From: Roseburia sp.
GTDB taxonomy: Bacteria; Bacillota; Clostridia; Lachnospirales; Lachnospiraceae
Length of the DNA: 46,802 nt
Assembly: GCA_023664685.1 (NCBI GenBank)
Contig: JAMPFC010000001.1
Coordinates: forward strand, 60,869 to 107,670
Direction: 5' to 3'
Both the position numbers and the translations under genes were made by a program. Positions 16,197 through 25,500 of the stretch are shown here, in pieces. The notes beneath the pieces are model-generated. The model ran no database searches. It had not been told where the DNA came from and saw only the letters and a program-made list of their open reading frames with translations. The stretch's first letter is position 1, and each line of letters begins with the position of its first letter.

Positions 16197-16709
16197 TTAT
16201 AAAAGTTTTTGGATCGTGAGAGAATACAGTTCATCGCTGTTGTCACGCCAGTTGTTGCAGATTTTTATGGCGTCTTCTTCTGTGGGAACAGAAAGTTTTG
16301 TTTGAAAAAGGATCTGATTGTTTTCGGTCAGGGAACAGGTGGCAAGGTATTCACCGTGGTCAAGCATTGTGTAATCGCTGACTACGGTGATGTGGTCGAT
16401 GATCTTATGGTTGTTGTCCCGTAAATACTGATCGATCTCCTGCCGGATTTCGTGGGACAGACTGGAGCCAAATAACTCTAAGGTTTCTGCCCCTGCGTCC
16501 GTGATACGGTAATAAGAAGTGTTATATGTATTGGAGCATGAGATGAGTTCGGCGTCCAAAAGCTCCGCAAATGCATTTTGAACGTTAAAATAATTTGTGT
16601 ACCCATGATCGATGATATAATCGGATACAAGTCCAAGTGTAAGCGGCGTATTTACCTTGCCCAAGGTGTAAAGTATGATCAGTTTGTAAATGGTAAATGC
16701 CTCTTTCAT
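16197..16709 (-). CDS. DUF4364 family protein
   Basis: A 170-residue protein matching by eye the clostridial DUF4364 family: the N-terminal winged-helix part KLIILYTLGKVNTPLTLG, the phrase YRITDAGAETLELF, and a C-terminal beta domain. The helix-turn-helix suggests a transcriptional regulator resembling the PadR/MarR fold, but targets are unknown. AAAGGAG lies ahead of the start. It follows the radical SAM gene by 34 nt in the same direction. Confidence 0.85.
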   Translation of the reverse strand: MKEAFTIYKLIILYTLGKVNTPLTLGLVSDYIIDHGYTNYFNVQNAFAELLDAELISCSNTYNTSYYRITDAGAETLELFGSSLSHEIRQEIDQYLRDNNHKIIDHITVVSDYTMLDHGEYLATCSLTENNQILFQTKLSVPTEEDAIKICNNWRDNSDELYSLTIQKLL

Positions 16710-16743
16710 AAAGATAACTGCTCCTTTCTGGATGTTGTGGTGT

Positions 16744-17685
16744 TTATGTTTCAGGATTCCGGTATTTTCCCTGCCAGATATTTCTTTCTTTTAACTGCCT
16801 GTGGAGTTCATTCAGGACATGTCTCTTTTGACTGCTCCACTCCGGGGCGATAAGAAGAGCTTTTGGCCCATCGCCGGTCAGGCGGTGGATGATGGTCTCT
16901 TCTGGCAGGATGGAGATGGCATGTATGACGATATCGATGTATTCTTGGATCGTGAGTGCCTCGAAATCCCCCTGCCTGTACAGATCAGCCAGAACCGTAT
17001 TTTTCAATATATGTAGTAACTGGATTTTTATTCCCTCCGAATGGCATCCGGCGACATGGGATATCGTTTGCAGAAAATGGCCGGAAGTCTCGCCGGGAAG
17101 TCCTGCGATAACGTGCGTCACTACTTCCAATCCGGCAGAATGCAGGCGTTCTACAGCTGTATCATACACTTCCAGAGGATACCCGCGCCGGATCAGGCGG
17201 GCTGTGGCCTCATGGATTGTCTGTAATCCCAGTTCTACCATGACTGGCTTTTTTTCATTGCATTCTTTTAAAAGATCTATGACCTCGCCGGGAAGGCAGT
17301 CCGGTCTCGTGGCGATGGAGAGCGCCACGACTTTTGGATGACGGAGTGCCTCCATATACATTGGTCTCAGCGTTTCGGTTGGCGCGTAAGTATTTGTGAA
17401 TGACTGGAAGTAGGCGATAAATTTATTTCCCACTTGCTTCCTCATGGAAATCCCGCGTATACCCTGATCGATCTGCTGTGTGACCGAAGCGGAGATCGGA
17501 GAAGCAAAATCTCCGGAACCACTGCCGCTGCAAAAAATACAGCCACCATATCCGAGTGTTCCGTCCCGGTTTGGGCAGGTCAATCCGCTTTCGAGCGAGA
17601 TTTTATATACTTTTTCACCAAATCGTTTTTTCATTTCATAGTCGAGGGAGTGATAAGGCTTTTCTCCCCACATTCTGTTAGTCAT
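16744..17685 (-). CDS. TIGR01212 family radical SAM protein
   Basis: A 313-residue protein with the family Fe-S motif C37-x11-C49-x2-C52 (CPNRDGTLGYGGCIFC) and the phrases FQSFTNTYAPTETL and GLQTIHEATA. This is the YtqA/YhcC group of radical SAM enzymes, related to Elp3; their substrate (possibly a tRNA) is not established in general. The start overlaps the end of the malic enzyme gene by 8 nt. A second in-frame ATG lies four codons in. It is probably co-transcribed with the malic enzyme gene. Confidence 0.9.
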   Translation of the reverse strand: MTNRMWGEKPYHSLDYEMKKRFGEKVYKISLESGLTCPNRDGTLGYGGCIFCSGSGSGDFASPISASVTQQIDQGIRGISMRKQVGNKFIAYFQSFTNTYAPTETLRPMYMEALRHPKVVALSIATRPDCLPGEVIDLLKECNEKKPVMVELGLQTIHEATARLIRRGYPLEVYDTAVERLHSAGLEVVTHVIAGLPGETSGHFLQTISHVAGCHSEGIKIQLLHILKNTVLADLYRQGDFEALTIQEYIDIVIHAISILPEETIIHRLTGDGPKALLIAPEWSSQKRHVLNELHRQLKERNIWQGKYRNPET

Positions 17686-18832
17686 GAATATGTTCTTTGA
17701 CCGCCCGGCTTACCGTTTCTGCCACGCGCGGGTCAAAAGCCTCCGGCATGATATTGTCCTCATTCAGTTCGTCGTCGGGAACGAGGGAAGCGATCGCAAG
17801 GGCGGCCGCTAACTTCATTTCCTCTGTGATCCGGGAAGCGCGTCCCTCCAGTGCGCCTTTGAAAATGCCGGGGAAGGCGACGACGTTATTTACTTGGTTC
17901 GGAAAATCCGAGCGTCCGGTTCCGACGACTTTTGCTCCGGCTTTTTTTGCTATATCCGGCATGATCTCGGGGATGGGATTTGCCATCGCAAAGAGAACCG
18001 GGTCGCTGTTCATCGATGAGACCATTTCAGGTGTTACGATATTTGGTGCCGAGACGCCGACGAAGATATCAGTACCGACAAAAGCGTCGGCAAGAGTGCC
18101 GGAACGCCCCTCTAAGTTTGTGAGTGTCATCATTTCCTTTTGCATCCAGTTTAATCCGGGTGTGTCCTTATTCAATATACCTGATTTATCGCAAAGCGTC
18201 ACATGTTTAAATCCGTATTTTAATAAAAGTCTGCTGATCGCAATTCCGGCGGAACCGGCTCCGTTTACGATCACCCTGCTTTCTTCTTTTGATTTTCCGG
18301 TGACTTTCAGGGCATTGATGATTCCGGCGAGGACGACGATAGCAGTTCCGTGCTGATCATCGTGGAATACCGGGATATCAAGTAACTCCTGCAGGCGGGA
18401 TTCAATCTCAAAACAGCGCGGAGCGGAGATGTCTTCTAGATTTATGCCGCCAAAAGCAGGGGCGATATTTACAACGGTCTGGATGATCTCTTCCGTGTCC
18501 TGTGTGTCGAGACAGATGGGAAATGCGTTTACATTTCCAAATTCTTTAAAGAGGACAGCTTTTCCCTCCATAACCGGCATAGCGGCCTCAGCGCCGATGT
18601 TTCCGAGCCCGAGGACAGCGCTTCCATCGGACACGACAGCTACGGTGTTTGATTTAATCGTGTAATGATAGGCGTCCTCTTTATTTTTAGCAATCGCCTT
18701 ACAGGGTTCAGCAACTCCCGGTGTGTAGGCGATCGCGAGGTCTTCTCTGGATTTGACTTTGCATTTTGGTGTTGTATTGATTTTTCCGCACCATTCCCTG
18801 TGAAGGGAAAGTGCTTTTTCGTTATTTGTCAT
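17678..18832 (-). CDS. Malic enzyme (NAD(P)-dependent, short form)
   Basis: A 384-residue short bacterial malic enzyme, which decarboxylates malate to pyruvate. The catalytic Tyr is Y36 in IAYTPGVAEPC and the Lys is K91 in VMEGKAVLFK. The divalent metal ligands lie in FHDDQHGTAIV, and the dinucleotide fold begins VNGAGSAG. A CGGAGGA site precedes the ATG. It is the first gene of a minus-strand run of four genes. Whether it prefers NAD or NADP cannot be told by eye. Confidence 0.92.
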   Translation of the reverse strand: MTNNEKALSLHREWCGKINTTPKCKVKSREDLAIAYTPGVAEPCKAIAKNKEDAYHYTIKSNTVAVVSDGSAVLGLGNIGAEAAMPVMEGKAVLFKEFGNVNAFPICLDTQDTEEIIQTVVNIAPAFGGINLEDISAPRCFEIESRLQELLDIPVFHDDQHGTAIVVLAGIINALKVTGKSKEESRVIVNGAGSAGIAISRLLLKYGFKHVTLCDKSGILNKDTPGLNWMQKEMMTLTNLEGRSGTLADAFVGTDIFVGVSAPNIVTPEMVSSMNSDPVLFAMANPIPEIMPDIAKKAGAKVVGTGRSDFPNQVNNVVAFPGIFKGALEGRASRITEEMKLAAALAIASLVPDDELNEDNIMPEAFDPRVAETVSRAVKEHIHD

Positions 18833-18867
18833 AAGTTCCTCCGTTCTGTTAAAATTACCACGGGTTT

Positions 18868-18896
18868 ATTTTAGCACTTTTAATAAGTAAAAACAA
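18868..18896 (-). promoter_or_regulatory. Promoter of the malic enzyme operon
   Basis: Minus-strand TTGTTT (18896-18891), a 17-nt spacer and TAAAAT (18873-18868), about 35 nt from the start codon. Confidence 0.55.
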
Positions 18897-18935
18897 TATA
18901 AAGTGAAAAATCACCGCAGAAATCACTTTTGGGAC

Positions 18936-18963
18936 TTGTGCTTTTCCCTGAAAATGGTACAAT
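18936..18963 (+). promoter_or_regulatory. Promoter of the UDP-sugar pyrophosphorylase gene
   Basis: TTGTGC at 18936-18941, a 16-nt spacer and TACAAT at 18958-18963; the gene begins 41 nt later behind GGGAGG. Confidence 0.6.
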
Positions 18964-19004
18964 AAGTATTATAAGTAGAATTTTTCGAGAGGGAGGTTGC
19001 GGGA

Positions 19005-20231
19005 ATGACACTGCAGGAGGCACAAAATAAGCTTTCAGGAACAGGGCAGGAACACCTGCTTCGGTATTATGATGAATTGAGCGGGGAGCAGAGAGAATAT
19101 CTTCTGGGTCAGATCGATGATTTGGATCTCGGACTCCTGAGCCAGATCAGCGAGGAAGGAAAAGAGTTAAAAAGGGGAAAGCTCGAGCCGATGGGCGCCG
19201 TCACGAAAGAGGAGATCGAAAAGAACCGGGTAAGGCTTGAGAATATTGGTATTCGGGCGTTGAAGGAGCATAAGGTAGGAGCCGTACTCCTCGCCGGCGG
19301 ACAGGGGACAAGACTTGGGCTTGATAAGCCGAAGGGGATGCTGAATGTCGGCGTGAACAAAGACTTGTATCTGTTTGAACAGCTGATCCAAAATATCATG
19401 CAGGTACGGGATAAGACAGGCACATGGGTTCCTTTATTTATCATGACAAGTGAAAAAAATAATAAAGAAACACTTGCTTTTTTTGAAGAAAAGAATTATT
19501 TTGGATATAACAGGGATTTTATTTTCTTCTTTGTCCAGAAGATGGCGCCATCGGTTGGGTATGATGGAAAAATACTGATGGAGGACAGGGATAAGATCTC
19601 GGCTTCCCCGAATGGAAACGGTGGATGGTTTACTTCTCTTATGGATGCAGGGCTTTCCGACAAGCTTTCCGAATTGGGAGTGGAGTGGCTGAATGTATTT
19701 TCTGTGGACAATGTTCTCCAGAAGATTGCCGATCCGGTTTTTGTAGGTGCTGTGTTGGAAAATGAGTGCGTCTGTGGAGCCAAAGTGGTAGCCAAAGCAG
19801 ACCCTTCGGAGAGAGTGGGCGTGTTATGCCTAGAGGATGGGAAACCGTCAATTGTAGAATATTATGAGATGACGGATGAAATGATTCACTTACGGGATGA
19901 TGAGGGAAAACTTCTTTATAATTACGGAGTGATTCTGAACTATCTTTTTCGTGTAGATATTCTTGAACAGATCATGAAGCAAAGTCTCCCTACACATGTA
20001 GTAGAAAGGAAAATTCCATATATGGATGAGCATGGAGAGTACGTGAAGCCGGACAAACCAAATGGTTATAAGTTCGAGACGCTGGTTCTTGACATGATCC
20101 ATATGATGGATAACTGCCTGTCATTTGAGGTAGAGCGTGAGAGGGAATTTGCACCGATCAAAAATGCTACAGGTGTAGACTCCTTGGAGAGCGCAAGGGA
20201 ACTTATGAAAAAAAATGGGATTGAATTTTGA
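19005..20231 (+). CDS. UDPGP family UDP-sugar pyrophosphorylase (UAP1-like)
   Basis: A 408-residue nucleotidyltransferase. The UTP-binding signature LAGGQGTRLGLDKPK covers about 96-110. The family is the eukaryote-like UDPGP type, which makes UDP-N-acetylglucosamine, UDP-galactose or UDP-glucose from the sugar-1-phosphate and UTP. The substrate-loop phrases VEYYEM and NYLFRVDIL are present. It would supply activated sugars for the glycan and glycogen genes elsewhere in the window. Exact sugar specificity is not readable. rho follows in the same direction. Confidence 0.88.
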   Translation: MTLQEAQNKLSGTGQEHLLRYYDELSGEQREYLLGQIDDLDLGLLSQISEEGKELKRGKLEPMGAVTKEEIEKNRVRLENIGIRALKEHKVGAVLLAGGQGTRLGLDKPKGMLNVGVNKDLYLFEQLIQNIMQVRDKTGTWVPLFIMTSEKNNKETLAFFEEKNYFGYNRDFIFFFVQKMAPSVGYDGKILMEDRDKISASPNGNGGWFTSLMDAGLSDKLSELGVEWLNVFSVDNVLQKIADPVFVGAVLENECVCGAKVVAKADPSERVGVLCLEDGKPSIVEYYEMTDEMIHLRDDEGKLLYNYGVILNYLFRVDILEQIMKQSLPTHVVERKIPYMDEHGEYVKPDKPNGYKFETLVLDMIHMMDNCLSFEVEREREFAPIKNATGVDSLESARELMKKNGIEF

Positions 20232-20256
20232 TGTTTGAACAAAATCAGTACATTAC

Positions 20257-20349
20257 ATGAAAGAGAATCAGGACGATACACGGGATTTGTGTCTGTGCGC
20301 TGTCAGACCCGGATTCGTCACGAGTAGAATGCGGCGCAGAAAGAAATGA
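20257..20349 (+). other. Possible 30-codon leader ORF and hairpin upstream of rho
   Basis: An ATG at 20257 opens a 30-codon frame ending with a TGA at 20347-20349, 8 nt before the rho start. It has no clear ribosome binding site. A hairpin GTCTG-TGCGCTGT-CAGAC (20291-20308), extendable by CGGG/CCCG, lies inside it. Escherichia coli rho also has a short leader ORF, so an attenuation role is conceivable, but the evidence is thin. Confidence 0.25.
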
Positions 20350-20357
20350 GGATTAGA

Positions 20358-21986
20358 ATGGATTTAACAAAATTATCACTGAAGGAACTCAGGGAACTGG
20401 CGAAGGAAAAAGGACTCTCAGGGATATCCGGACTTCGCAAAGGAGATTTGGTTCATGAACTGGAAAAACTGACGATATCCGAATCTCAGTCTGACGATGG
20501 GCAGGCGGCAGAAAAAAGTGCAGGAAGAGCGGAGACGGGTTCGAGGCAGATGGGAAGACCGGCAGAAAAGCGTGAGGAGAAAAAGAAACCGGTCTATACA
20601 TACGTGCCGAACCACGGGGAACGCTCCCATAGTTATAATAGAAATAATTCTTCTGCGAATAACAGCACAAACAATAATGCAAATAATAATGCCGGGAATA
20701 ATGCGGGTAATAATAGCACCCAACATGTTCAGCATGCCCCGCATACGGAAAACCAGCCATTCCGCACGATCGAAGAGGTGGTAAAGGCGGGACTGATCAC
20801 GATCGCGAAGGACAGGCATGTTTCTGATGTCCATCCGACGGAGATCAAAGAGCTTGACAGTGGGATTACGAAAAAAGGGATTTTGGAAATTATGCCGGAG
20901 GGATATGGTTTTATCCGTTGTGATAATTTTCTTCCCGGGGAAAATGACGTCTATGTTTCCCCGGCATTTCTCAGGAGGTTTGGCCTTAGAACCGGCGATA
21001 TCGTAGAGGGGAACATACGGGTCAAGACCCAGAATGAAAAATTCAGCGCCCTTCTTTATATGAAAAGTGTCAATGGGAGGCCGATCACTTATTTGGCGCA
21101 CCGTACCAAATTTGAAGATCTCACACCGATCTTTCCGAATGAGAGGGTTCATCTTGAGACAGCAAATTCGGGAGTTTCCATGCGGATGCTTGATCTGATC
21201 GCACCGATCGGGAAAGGGCAGAGGGGAATGATCGTTTCCCAGCCAAAGACCGGAAAGACAACCCTTCTCAAGCAGGTTGCCAGTGCCATCACAAAAAATT
21301 ATCCGAAGATGCATCTTTTGATCCTCCTGATCGATGAAAGACCGGAGGAGGTCACGGATATCAAAGAGTCCATTGAAGGAGAGCATGTAGAAGTGATCTA
21401 CTCCACGTTTGATGAACTGCCGGAAAATCATAAAAGAGTGTCGGAGATGGTCATTGAGAGAGCAAAACGACTGGTCGAGGGGGGAGACGATGTGGTGATC
21501 CTTCTCGACAGTATCACAAGGCTTGCCAGAGCCTACAATCTCACGGTTACGCCAAGCGGCAGGACGCTTTCCGGCGGACTTGATCCGGCGGCGCTTCATA
21601 TGCCAAAACGATTTTTCGGTGCGGCGAGAAATATGCGGGAGGGCGGAAGCCTTACGATACTTGCGACTGCGCTTGTGGATACCGGAAGCCGGATGGATGA
21701 CGTGGTGTTTGAGGAATTTAAAGGAACCGGAAATATGGAGCTTGTCCTCGACCGGCATCTGTCGGAAAAACGGGTATTTCCTGCCATCGATATCCAGAAA
21801 TCCAGTACGAGGCGTGAGGATCTTCTTTTGAGCCAGAGCGAGTTAGAGGCAGTTTACCTGATGAGAAAGGCGCTTAGTGCAAGTGCTAATACCGAAAGCA
21901 ATCTAGAGCAGATCATCAATCTGTTCCGGAAGACGAAAAACAACAAAGAATTTATCGAAACGATAAAAAAGATCAAGTTACATTAG
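20358..21986 (+). CDS. rho: Transcription termination factor Rho with Asn-rich insertion
   Basis: Start at ATG 20358 behind ATGAGG gives 542 residues; ATG 20346 is less well placed. Residues 1-45 form the Rho_N domain. Residues ~45-130 are an added low-complexity region: a charged stretch, then an Asn/Ser/Ala run at about 94-120. The cold-shock-like RNA-binding domain follows ([20 protein letters not shown], about 182-201). The hexameric RNA-dependent ATPase has Walker A QPKTGKTT with K300, and then [12 protein letters not shown] and ITRLARAYN. Rho stops untranslated transcription. Asn-rich insertions at this site occur in several Firmicute and Bacteroidetes Rho proteins. Confidence 0.96.
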   Translation: MDLTKLSLKELRELAKEKGLSGISGLRKGDLVHELEKLTISESQSDDGQAAEKSAGRAETGSRQMGRPAEKREEKKKPVYTYVPNHGERSHSYNRNNSSANNSTNNNANNNAGNNAGNNSTQHVQHAPHTENQPFRTIEEVVKAGLITIAKDRHVSDVHPTEIKELDSGITKKGILEIMPEGYGFIRCDNFLPGENDVYVSPAFLRRFGLRTGDIVEGNIRVKTQNEKFSALLYMKSVNGRPITYLAHRTKFEDLTPIFPNERVHLETANSGVSMRMLDLIAPIGKGQRGMIVSQPKTGKTTLLKQVASAITKNYPKMHLLILLIDERPEEVTDIKESIEGEHVEVIYSTFDELPENHKRVSEMVIERAKRLVEGGDDVVILLDSITRLARAYNLTVTPSGRTLSGGLDPAALHMPKRFFGAARNMREGGSLTILATALVDTGSRMDDVVFEEFKGTGNMELVLDRHLSEKRVFPAIDIQKSSTRREDLLLSQSELEAVYLMRKALSASANTESNLEQIINLFRKTKNNKEFIETIKKIKLH

Positions 21987-21993
21987 AAAAGGC

Positions 21994-22022
21994 TTGCATT
22001 TTATAAAAATCCATGATACAAT
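21994..22022 (+). promoter_or_regulatory. Promoter of rpmE
   Basis: TTGCAT at 21994-21999, a 17-nt spacer and TACAAT at 22017-22022, just after the rho stop. Confidence 0.75.
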
Positions 22023-22072
22023 GAGTAAGCCGATTTTGGGAATTGAAAATATAAGTAGTGAGGTGAAAATAC

Positions 22073-22273
22073 ATGAGAGAGGGAATCCATCCAGAATATT
22101 ACCAAGCAAAAGTTGTGTGCAACTGTGGTAATGAATTTGTGACTGGTTCAACAAAGCAAGACATCCATGTTGAAGTATGTTCAAAATGCCATCCGTTCTA
22201 CACGGGACAGCAGAAGTCTATGGCAGCTCGTGGTGCGATTGATAAGTTCAATCGTAAGTATGGCTTAAAATAA
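22073..22273 (+). CDS. rpmE: 50S ribosomal protein L31, zinc-binding form
   Basis: A 66-residue L31 of the C+ type. The four zinc-ligand cysteines C16, C18, C36 and C39 ([18 protein letters not shown]) are all present, so this is the zinc-containing paralogue rather than the zinc-independent YtiA type. It carries the family beginning MREGIHPEY and end NRKYGLK. It has its own promoter and leads the conserved rpmE - DUF1385 - prmC - prfA order. Confidence 0.97.
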   Translation: MREGIHPEYYQAKVVCNCGNEFVTGSTKQDIHVEVCSKCHPFYTGQQKSMAARGAIDKFNRKYGLK

Positions 22274-22295
22274 GCAGATGATGAACACATTATGG

Positions 22296-22335
22296 CTCCG
22301 CAGTCTCTATATCAAGCATATTGAGGCCTGCGGAG
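22296..22335 (+). terminator. Hairpin after rpmE, possible weak terminator
   Basis: Perfect 8-bp arms CTCCGCAG (22296-22303) and CTGCGGAG (22328-22335) flank a 24-nt loop. Only a broken T stretch (TTGTTG) follows, so termination would be partial or need Rho. Confidence 0.5.
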
Positions 22336-22395
22336 TTGTTGCATATATGAGTTTTTGTCACAAAAGGCGTCAGAGGACGCGGAAATGAGGAGAGT

Positions 22396-23475
22396 ATGAG
22401 GTATTCGGGAATTGGCGGTCAGGCGGTCATCGAGGGTGTTATGATGAAAGGAGACGGTAAATACGCTGTTTCTGTCCGTAAGCCAGATGGGGAAATCGAA
22501 GTAAAAGTAGAGAAGTATCAGAGCATAAGAGACAAATACAAGGCTGCGGATCTTCCGGTGATCCGTGGTGTGGTGGCTTTTGTGGAGTCGCTCGTGATGG
22601 GAATGAAAACGTTAAATTATTCAGCGGGTTTCTGGGAAGAAGAAGAGGAAAAAAAGGAAAAGGAAAAAGAGAAACAAAAAGAGAAAGAAAAAGACAAGGA
22701 CAAGGCGGATGATAAGGGAAATGACCTACTCATGGGACTTGTGGTTATGCTCGCAGTCATTATTGCGATCGGCCTGTTTGTGCTGCTTCCGTTCTTTGTC
22801 TCAGAATTGTTGTCCCGGGTGATTCCATCGGTGCAGATCCGGGGGCTGATCGAGGGTGTGATCCGCGTGGCGCTGTTTATCGGGTATGTAAAGGCGATTT
22901 CCTATATGGAGGACATAAAGCGCGTGTTTATGTATCACGGGGCAGAGCATAAATGTATCAACTGTGTGGAAAATGGTTTGGAACTGACGGTGGAAAATGC
23001 CAGAAAACAGACGACAGTCCACAAAAGATGCGGAACCAGTTTTATGCTTGTCGTGATGTTTGTGAGTATTTTATTTTTCATGTTTATTTCTGTTCCAAAT
23101 ATATGGCTCCGTATGATACTCCGTATTCTTTTGATACCGGTCATTGCAGGCTTGGCTTATGAATTTATCATTTTTGCGGGGAAAACGGAAAATAAGGTAA
23201 TGGATGTTGTGAGCAAGCCGGGACTCTGGCTCCAGTCGTTGACGACAAAAAATCCGGAGGACGCGATGCTTGAAGTGGCGATCGCCTCTGTAGATGCTGT
23301 GTTTGACTGGAAAAAGTTTTTGGCGGAGGAGACAGGCTTTGAGGTCGTTGACGTCAACGAGGAAGAAGATGACGAAATTCTTCAGGCTCTTGACCGGTAT
23401 TTTGAAGAGCCGGCAAAAACAAAAAAAGAAACAAAGAAAGAAACGAAAAAGGAACCCAAAAAGGAAAAGAAATGA
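22396..23475 (+). CDS. DUF1385 family membrane protein (YqhQ-like)
   Basis: A 359-residue protein with the family opening RYSGIGGQAVIEGVMMKG and the central phrase YHGAEHKCINC. About four membrane helices lie at ~112-180 and ~215-270. Residues 81-108 are an unusual run of Glu and Lys just before the first helix, and the C-terminus is again Lys/Glu-rich. The family is a conserved clostridial and Bacillus neighbour of prmC/prfA; its function is unknown to me. The stop overlaps the prmC start (ATGA). Confidence 0.92.
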   Translation: MRYSGIGGQAVIEGVMMKGDGKYAVSVRKPDGEIEVKVEKYQSIRDKYKAADLPVIRGVVAFVESLVMGMKTLNYSAGFWEEEEEKKEKEKEKQKEKEKDKDKADDKGNDLLMGLVVMLAVIIAIGLFVLLPFFVSELLSRVIPSVQIRGLIEGVIRVALFIGYVKAISYMEDIKRVFMYHGAEHKCINCVENGLELTVENARKQTTVHKRCGTSFMLVVMFVSILFFMFISVPNIWLRMILRILLIPVIAGLAYEFIIFAGKTENKVMDVVSKPGLWLQSLTTKNPEDAMLEVAIASVDAVFDWKKFLAEETGFEVVDVNEEEDDEILQALDRYFEEPAKTKKETKKETKKEPKKEKK

Positions 23476-24344
23476 CACTGGAAAGGCTGTTGGCGCAGGG
23501 AACAGAACAATTGGAGCAGGCAGAGGTACCGGAGGCAGAACTGAATGCATGGTATCTTTTGCAGGCATGTTTTACCGGAGACCATACTTCTTTTACGCGG
23601 AGTGATTATTTTCTCCGAAAAGAAGAGAAGGCCAGTCAGGAAGTATGCGGGCGGTATCAGTCGTTTCTCAGGAAAAGAAAAACGAGGATGCCATTGGAAT
23701 ATATCATCGGTCACACAGAATTTATGGGACTTTCTTTTCTAGTGGATGAAAATGTTCTGGTTCCAAGACAGGATACGGAAACTCTTGTGGAGACCGTGTA
23801 TCCACTCTGTCAGGGAAAACGGGTTCTTGATCTGTGTACGGGATCGGGCTGTATCGGTTTGAGCATCGGGGCATTGGGAAAGCCTTCGGAGGTTGTTCTC
23901 AGTGATCTGTCCCAAAAGGCTCTGCGGGTGGCAGGAGAGAATACTGTCCGGCTGAAAAAAAGGCTGGGAAATGAATGGACAGCAGATGTGAAGGTCGTCT
24001 GTGGGGATTTGTTTGAACCGGTCTGTGGAATATTTGATGTGATCGTATCGAATCCACCCTATATCGAGTCAGAGGTGATTCCGGGACTGATGCCGGAGGT
24101 GAGCAAGTATGAGCCGCGGCAGGCATTAGATGGCGGAGCCGATGGACTGGCATTTTACCGGCGCATCACCGAGGAAGCCCCGGGGTATATGGAAGCCGGA
24201 GGGATCTTGTGCTTTGAGACCGGGTGTGAACAGGGGGAGAGTGTGGCTTCGCTCATGCGTGAGCGGGGATTTGAAAATGTGGAGATAAAGAAAGATCTTG
24301 CCGGAAATGACAGAGTGGTCATGGGCTGCTTTTCCTCTGTATAG
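23472..24344 (+). CDS. prmC: Release factor glutamine N5-methyltransferase
   Basis: A 290-residue class I methyltransferase. The SAM motif is DLCTGSGCIG (120-129) and the catalytic NPPY is 194-197, preceded by the family VPRQDTE (98-104). It methylates the Gln of the GGQ motif in release factors RF1 and RF2. The gene coding RF1 follows 62 nt downstream, the usual coupling. The start overlaps the DUF1385 stop by 4 nt. Confidence 0.96.
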   Translation: MTLERLLAQGTEQLEQAEVPEAELNAWYLLQACFTGDHTSFTRSDYFLRKEEKASQEVCGRYQSFLRKRKTRMPLEYIIGHTEFMGLSFLVDENVLVPRQDTETLVETVYPLCQGKRVLDLCTGSGCIGLSIGALGKPSEVVLSDLSQKALRVAGENTVRLKKRLGNEWTADVKVVCGDLFEPVCGIFDVIVSNPPYIESEVIPGLMPEVSKYEPRQALDGGADGLAFYRRITEEAPGYMEAGGILCFETGCEQGESVASLMRERGFENVEIKKDLAGNDRVVMGCFSSV

Positions 24345-24406
24345 TGTCCATTTGATCTGGGGATGTTATACGGAGAAATGCTCTGCCGGCAGAATGGAGG
24401 AGTCTG

Positions 24407-25477
24407 ATGTTTGATAAATTAGAAGATACGCTGTTTCGTTATGAAGAGGTTTTGAATGAGCTCAGCGAGCAGGATGTCCTGAACGATCCGTCGAGGTATC
24501 AGAAGCTTATGAAGGAACAGGCGGATCTGGAGCCTGTTGTGACAAAATATAAGGAATACAAGGCGGCAAAGGATGGCATTGAGGACAGTCTGGCGATCCT
24601 CGAGGAAGAGAGCGATGAGGAGATGCGCGAACTTGCGAAGGAGGAGCTGAATGAGTGCAAGGCAAGCGTCGAGGAGATCGAGCAGGAACTTCGTATCCTT
24701 CTTCTCCCGAAAGATCCAAATGATGATAAAAATGTCATCGTGGAGATCCGGGGCGGCGCCGGCGGAGATGAGGCGGCGCTGTTTGCGGCAGATCTTTACC
24801 GTATGTACTGCAAATATGCGGAGAAGAACCATTGGAAGATCGATACGATGAATTCCAATGAAAATGGAATCGGCGGTTTTAAAGAAATTGTGTTTATGAT
24901 AAATGGGACGGGTGCATACTCAAAATTGAAATACGAGAGCGGCGTTCACCGCGTACAGAGGATTCCCGCTACGGAGTCCGGTGGCAGGATCCATACCTCC
25001 ACAGCGACGGTAGCCATCATGCCCGAGGTGGAGGATGTGGAAGTTGAGATTGATATGAATGACTGTAAGTTTGATGTATTCCGTGCGTCAGGAAACGGCG
25101 GGCAGTGTGTCAATACAACAGACTCCGCAGTGAGGCTTACGCATATTCCGACGGGGATCGTGATTTCCTGTCAGGACGAAAAATCCCAGTTGAAAAATAA
25201 AGATAAGGCGTTAAAGGTACTCCGCGCCAGATTGTATGAGTTAGAGTGCGCGAAAGCACATGATGAAGAGGCGGAGAAACGGAGAAGCCAGATTGGTACG
25301 GGCGACCGTTCCGAGAAGATCCGGACATACAATTATCCACAGGGAAGGGTGACGGATCACCGGATCAAGCTGACCCTCCACCGATTGGATGCGGTCATTG
25401 ACGGAGAACTCGATGAGGTGGTTGACAGTCTGATCGCGGCGGATCAGGCGGCGAAGCTTGCGAAAATGGGAGAATAA
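24407..25477 (+). CDS. prfA: Peptide chain release factor 1
   Basis: A 356-residue RF1, which reads UAA and UAG. The stop-codon recognition tripeptide is PAT (187-189), as in RF1 rather than the SPF of RF2. The peptidyl-tRNA hydrolysis motif GGQ is 231-233 in [16 protein letters not shown], with Q233 the PrmC target. The start follows ATGGAGGAG. Length is typical. Confidence 0.97.
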   Translation: MFDKLEDTLFRYEEVLNELSEQDVLNDPSRYQKLMKEQADLEPVVTKYKEYKAAKDGIEDSLAILEEESDEEMRELAKEELNECKASVEEIEQELRILLLPKDPNDDKNVIVEIRGGAGGDEAALFAADLYRMYCKYAEKNHWKIDTMNSNENGIGGFKEIVFMINGTGAYSKLKYESGVHRVQRIPATESGGRIHTSTATVAIMPEVEDVEVEIDMNDCKFDVFRASGNGGQCVNTTDSAVRLTHIPTGIVISCQDEKSQLKNKDKALKVLRARLYELECAKAHDEEAEKRRSQIGTGDRSEKIRTYNYPQGRVTDHRIKLTLHRLDAVIDGELDEVVDSLIAADQAAKLAKMGE

Positions 25478-25500
25478 GAAACAGGAATGGTGCAGTTATT

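Noticed and set aside
20637..20717. CRISPR-like or satellite DNA repeat in rho
   Set aside because: The repetition is of AAT/AAC codons within an in-frame Asn-rich protein segment, not regularly spaced direct repeats.
20418..21758. Long antisense open frame (446 codons) opposite rho
   Set aside because: It mirrors codon bias of rho, has no ribosome binding site or recognisable domain, and covers a highly conserved gene.
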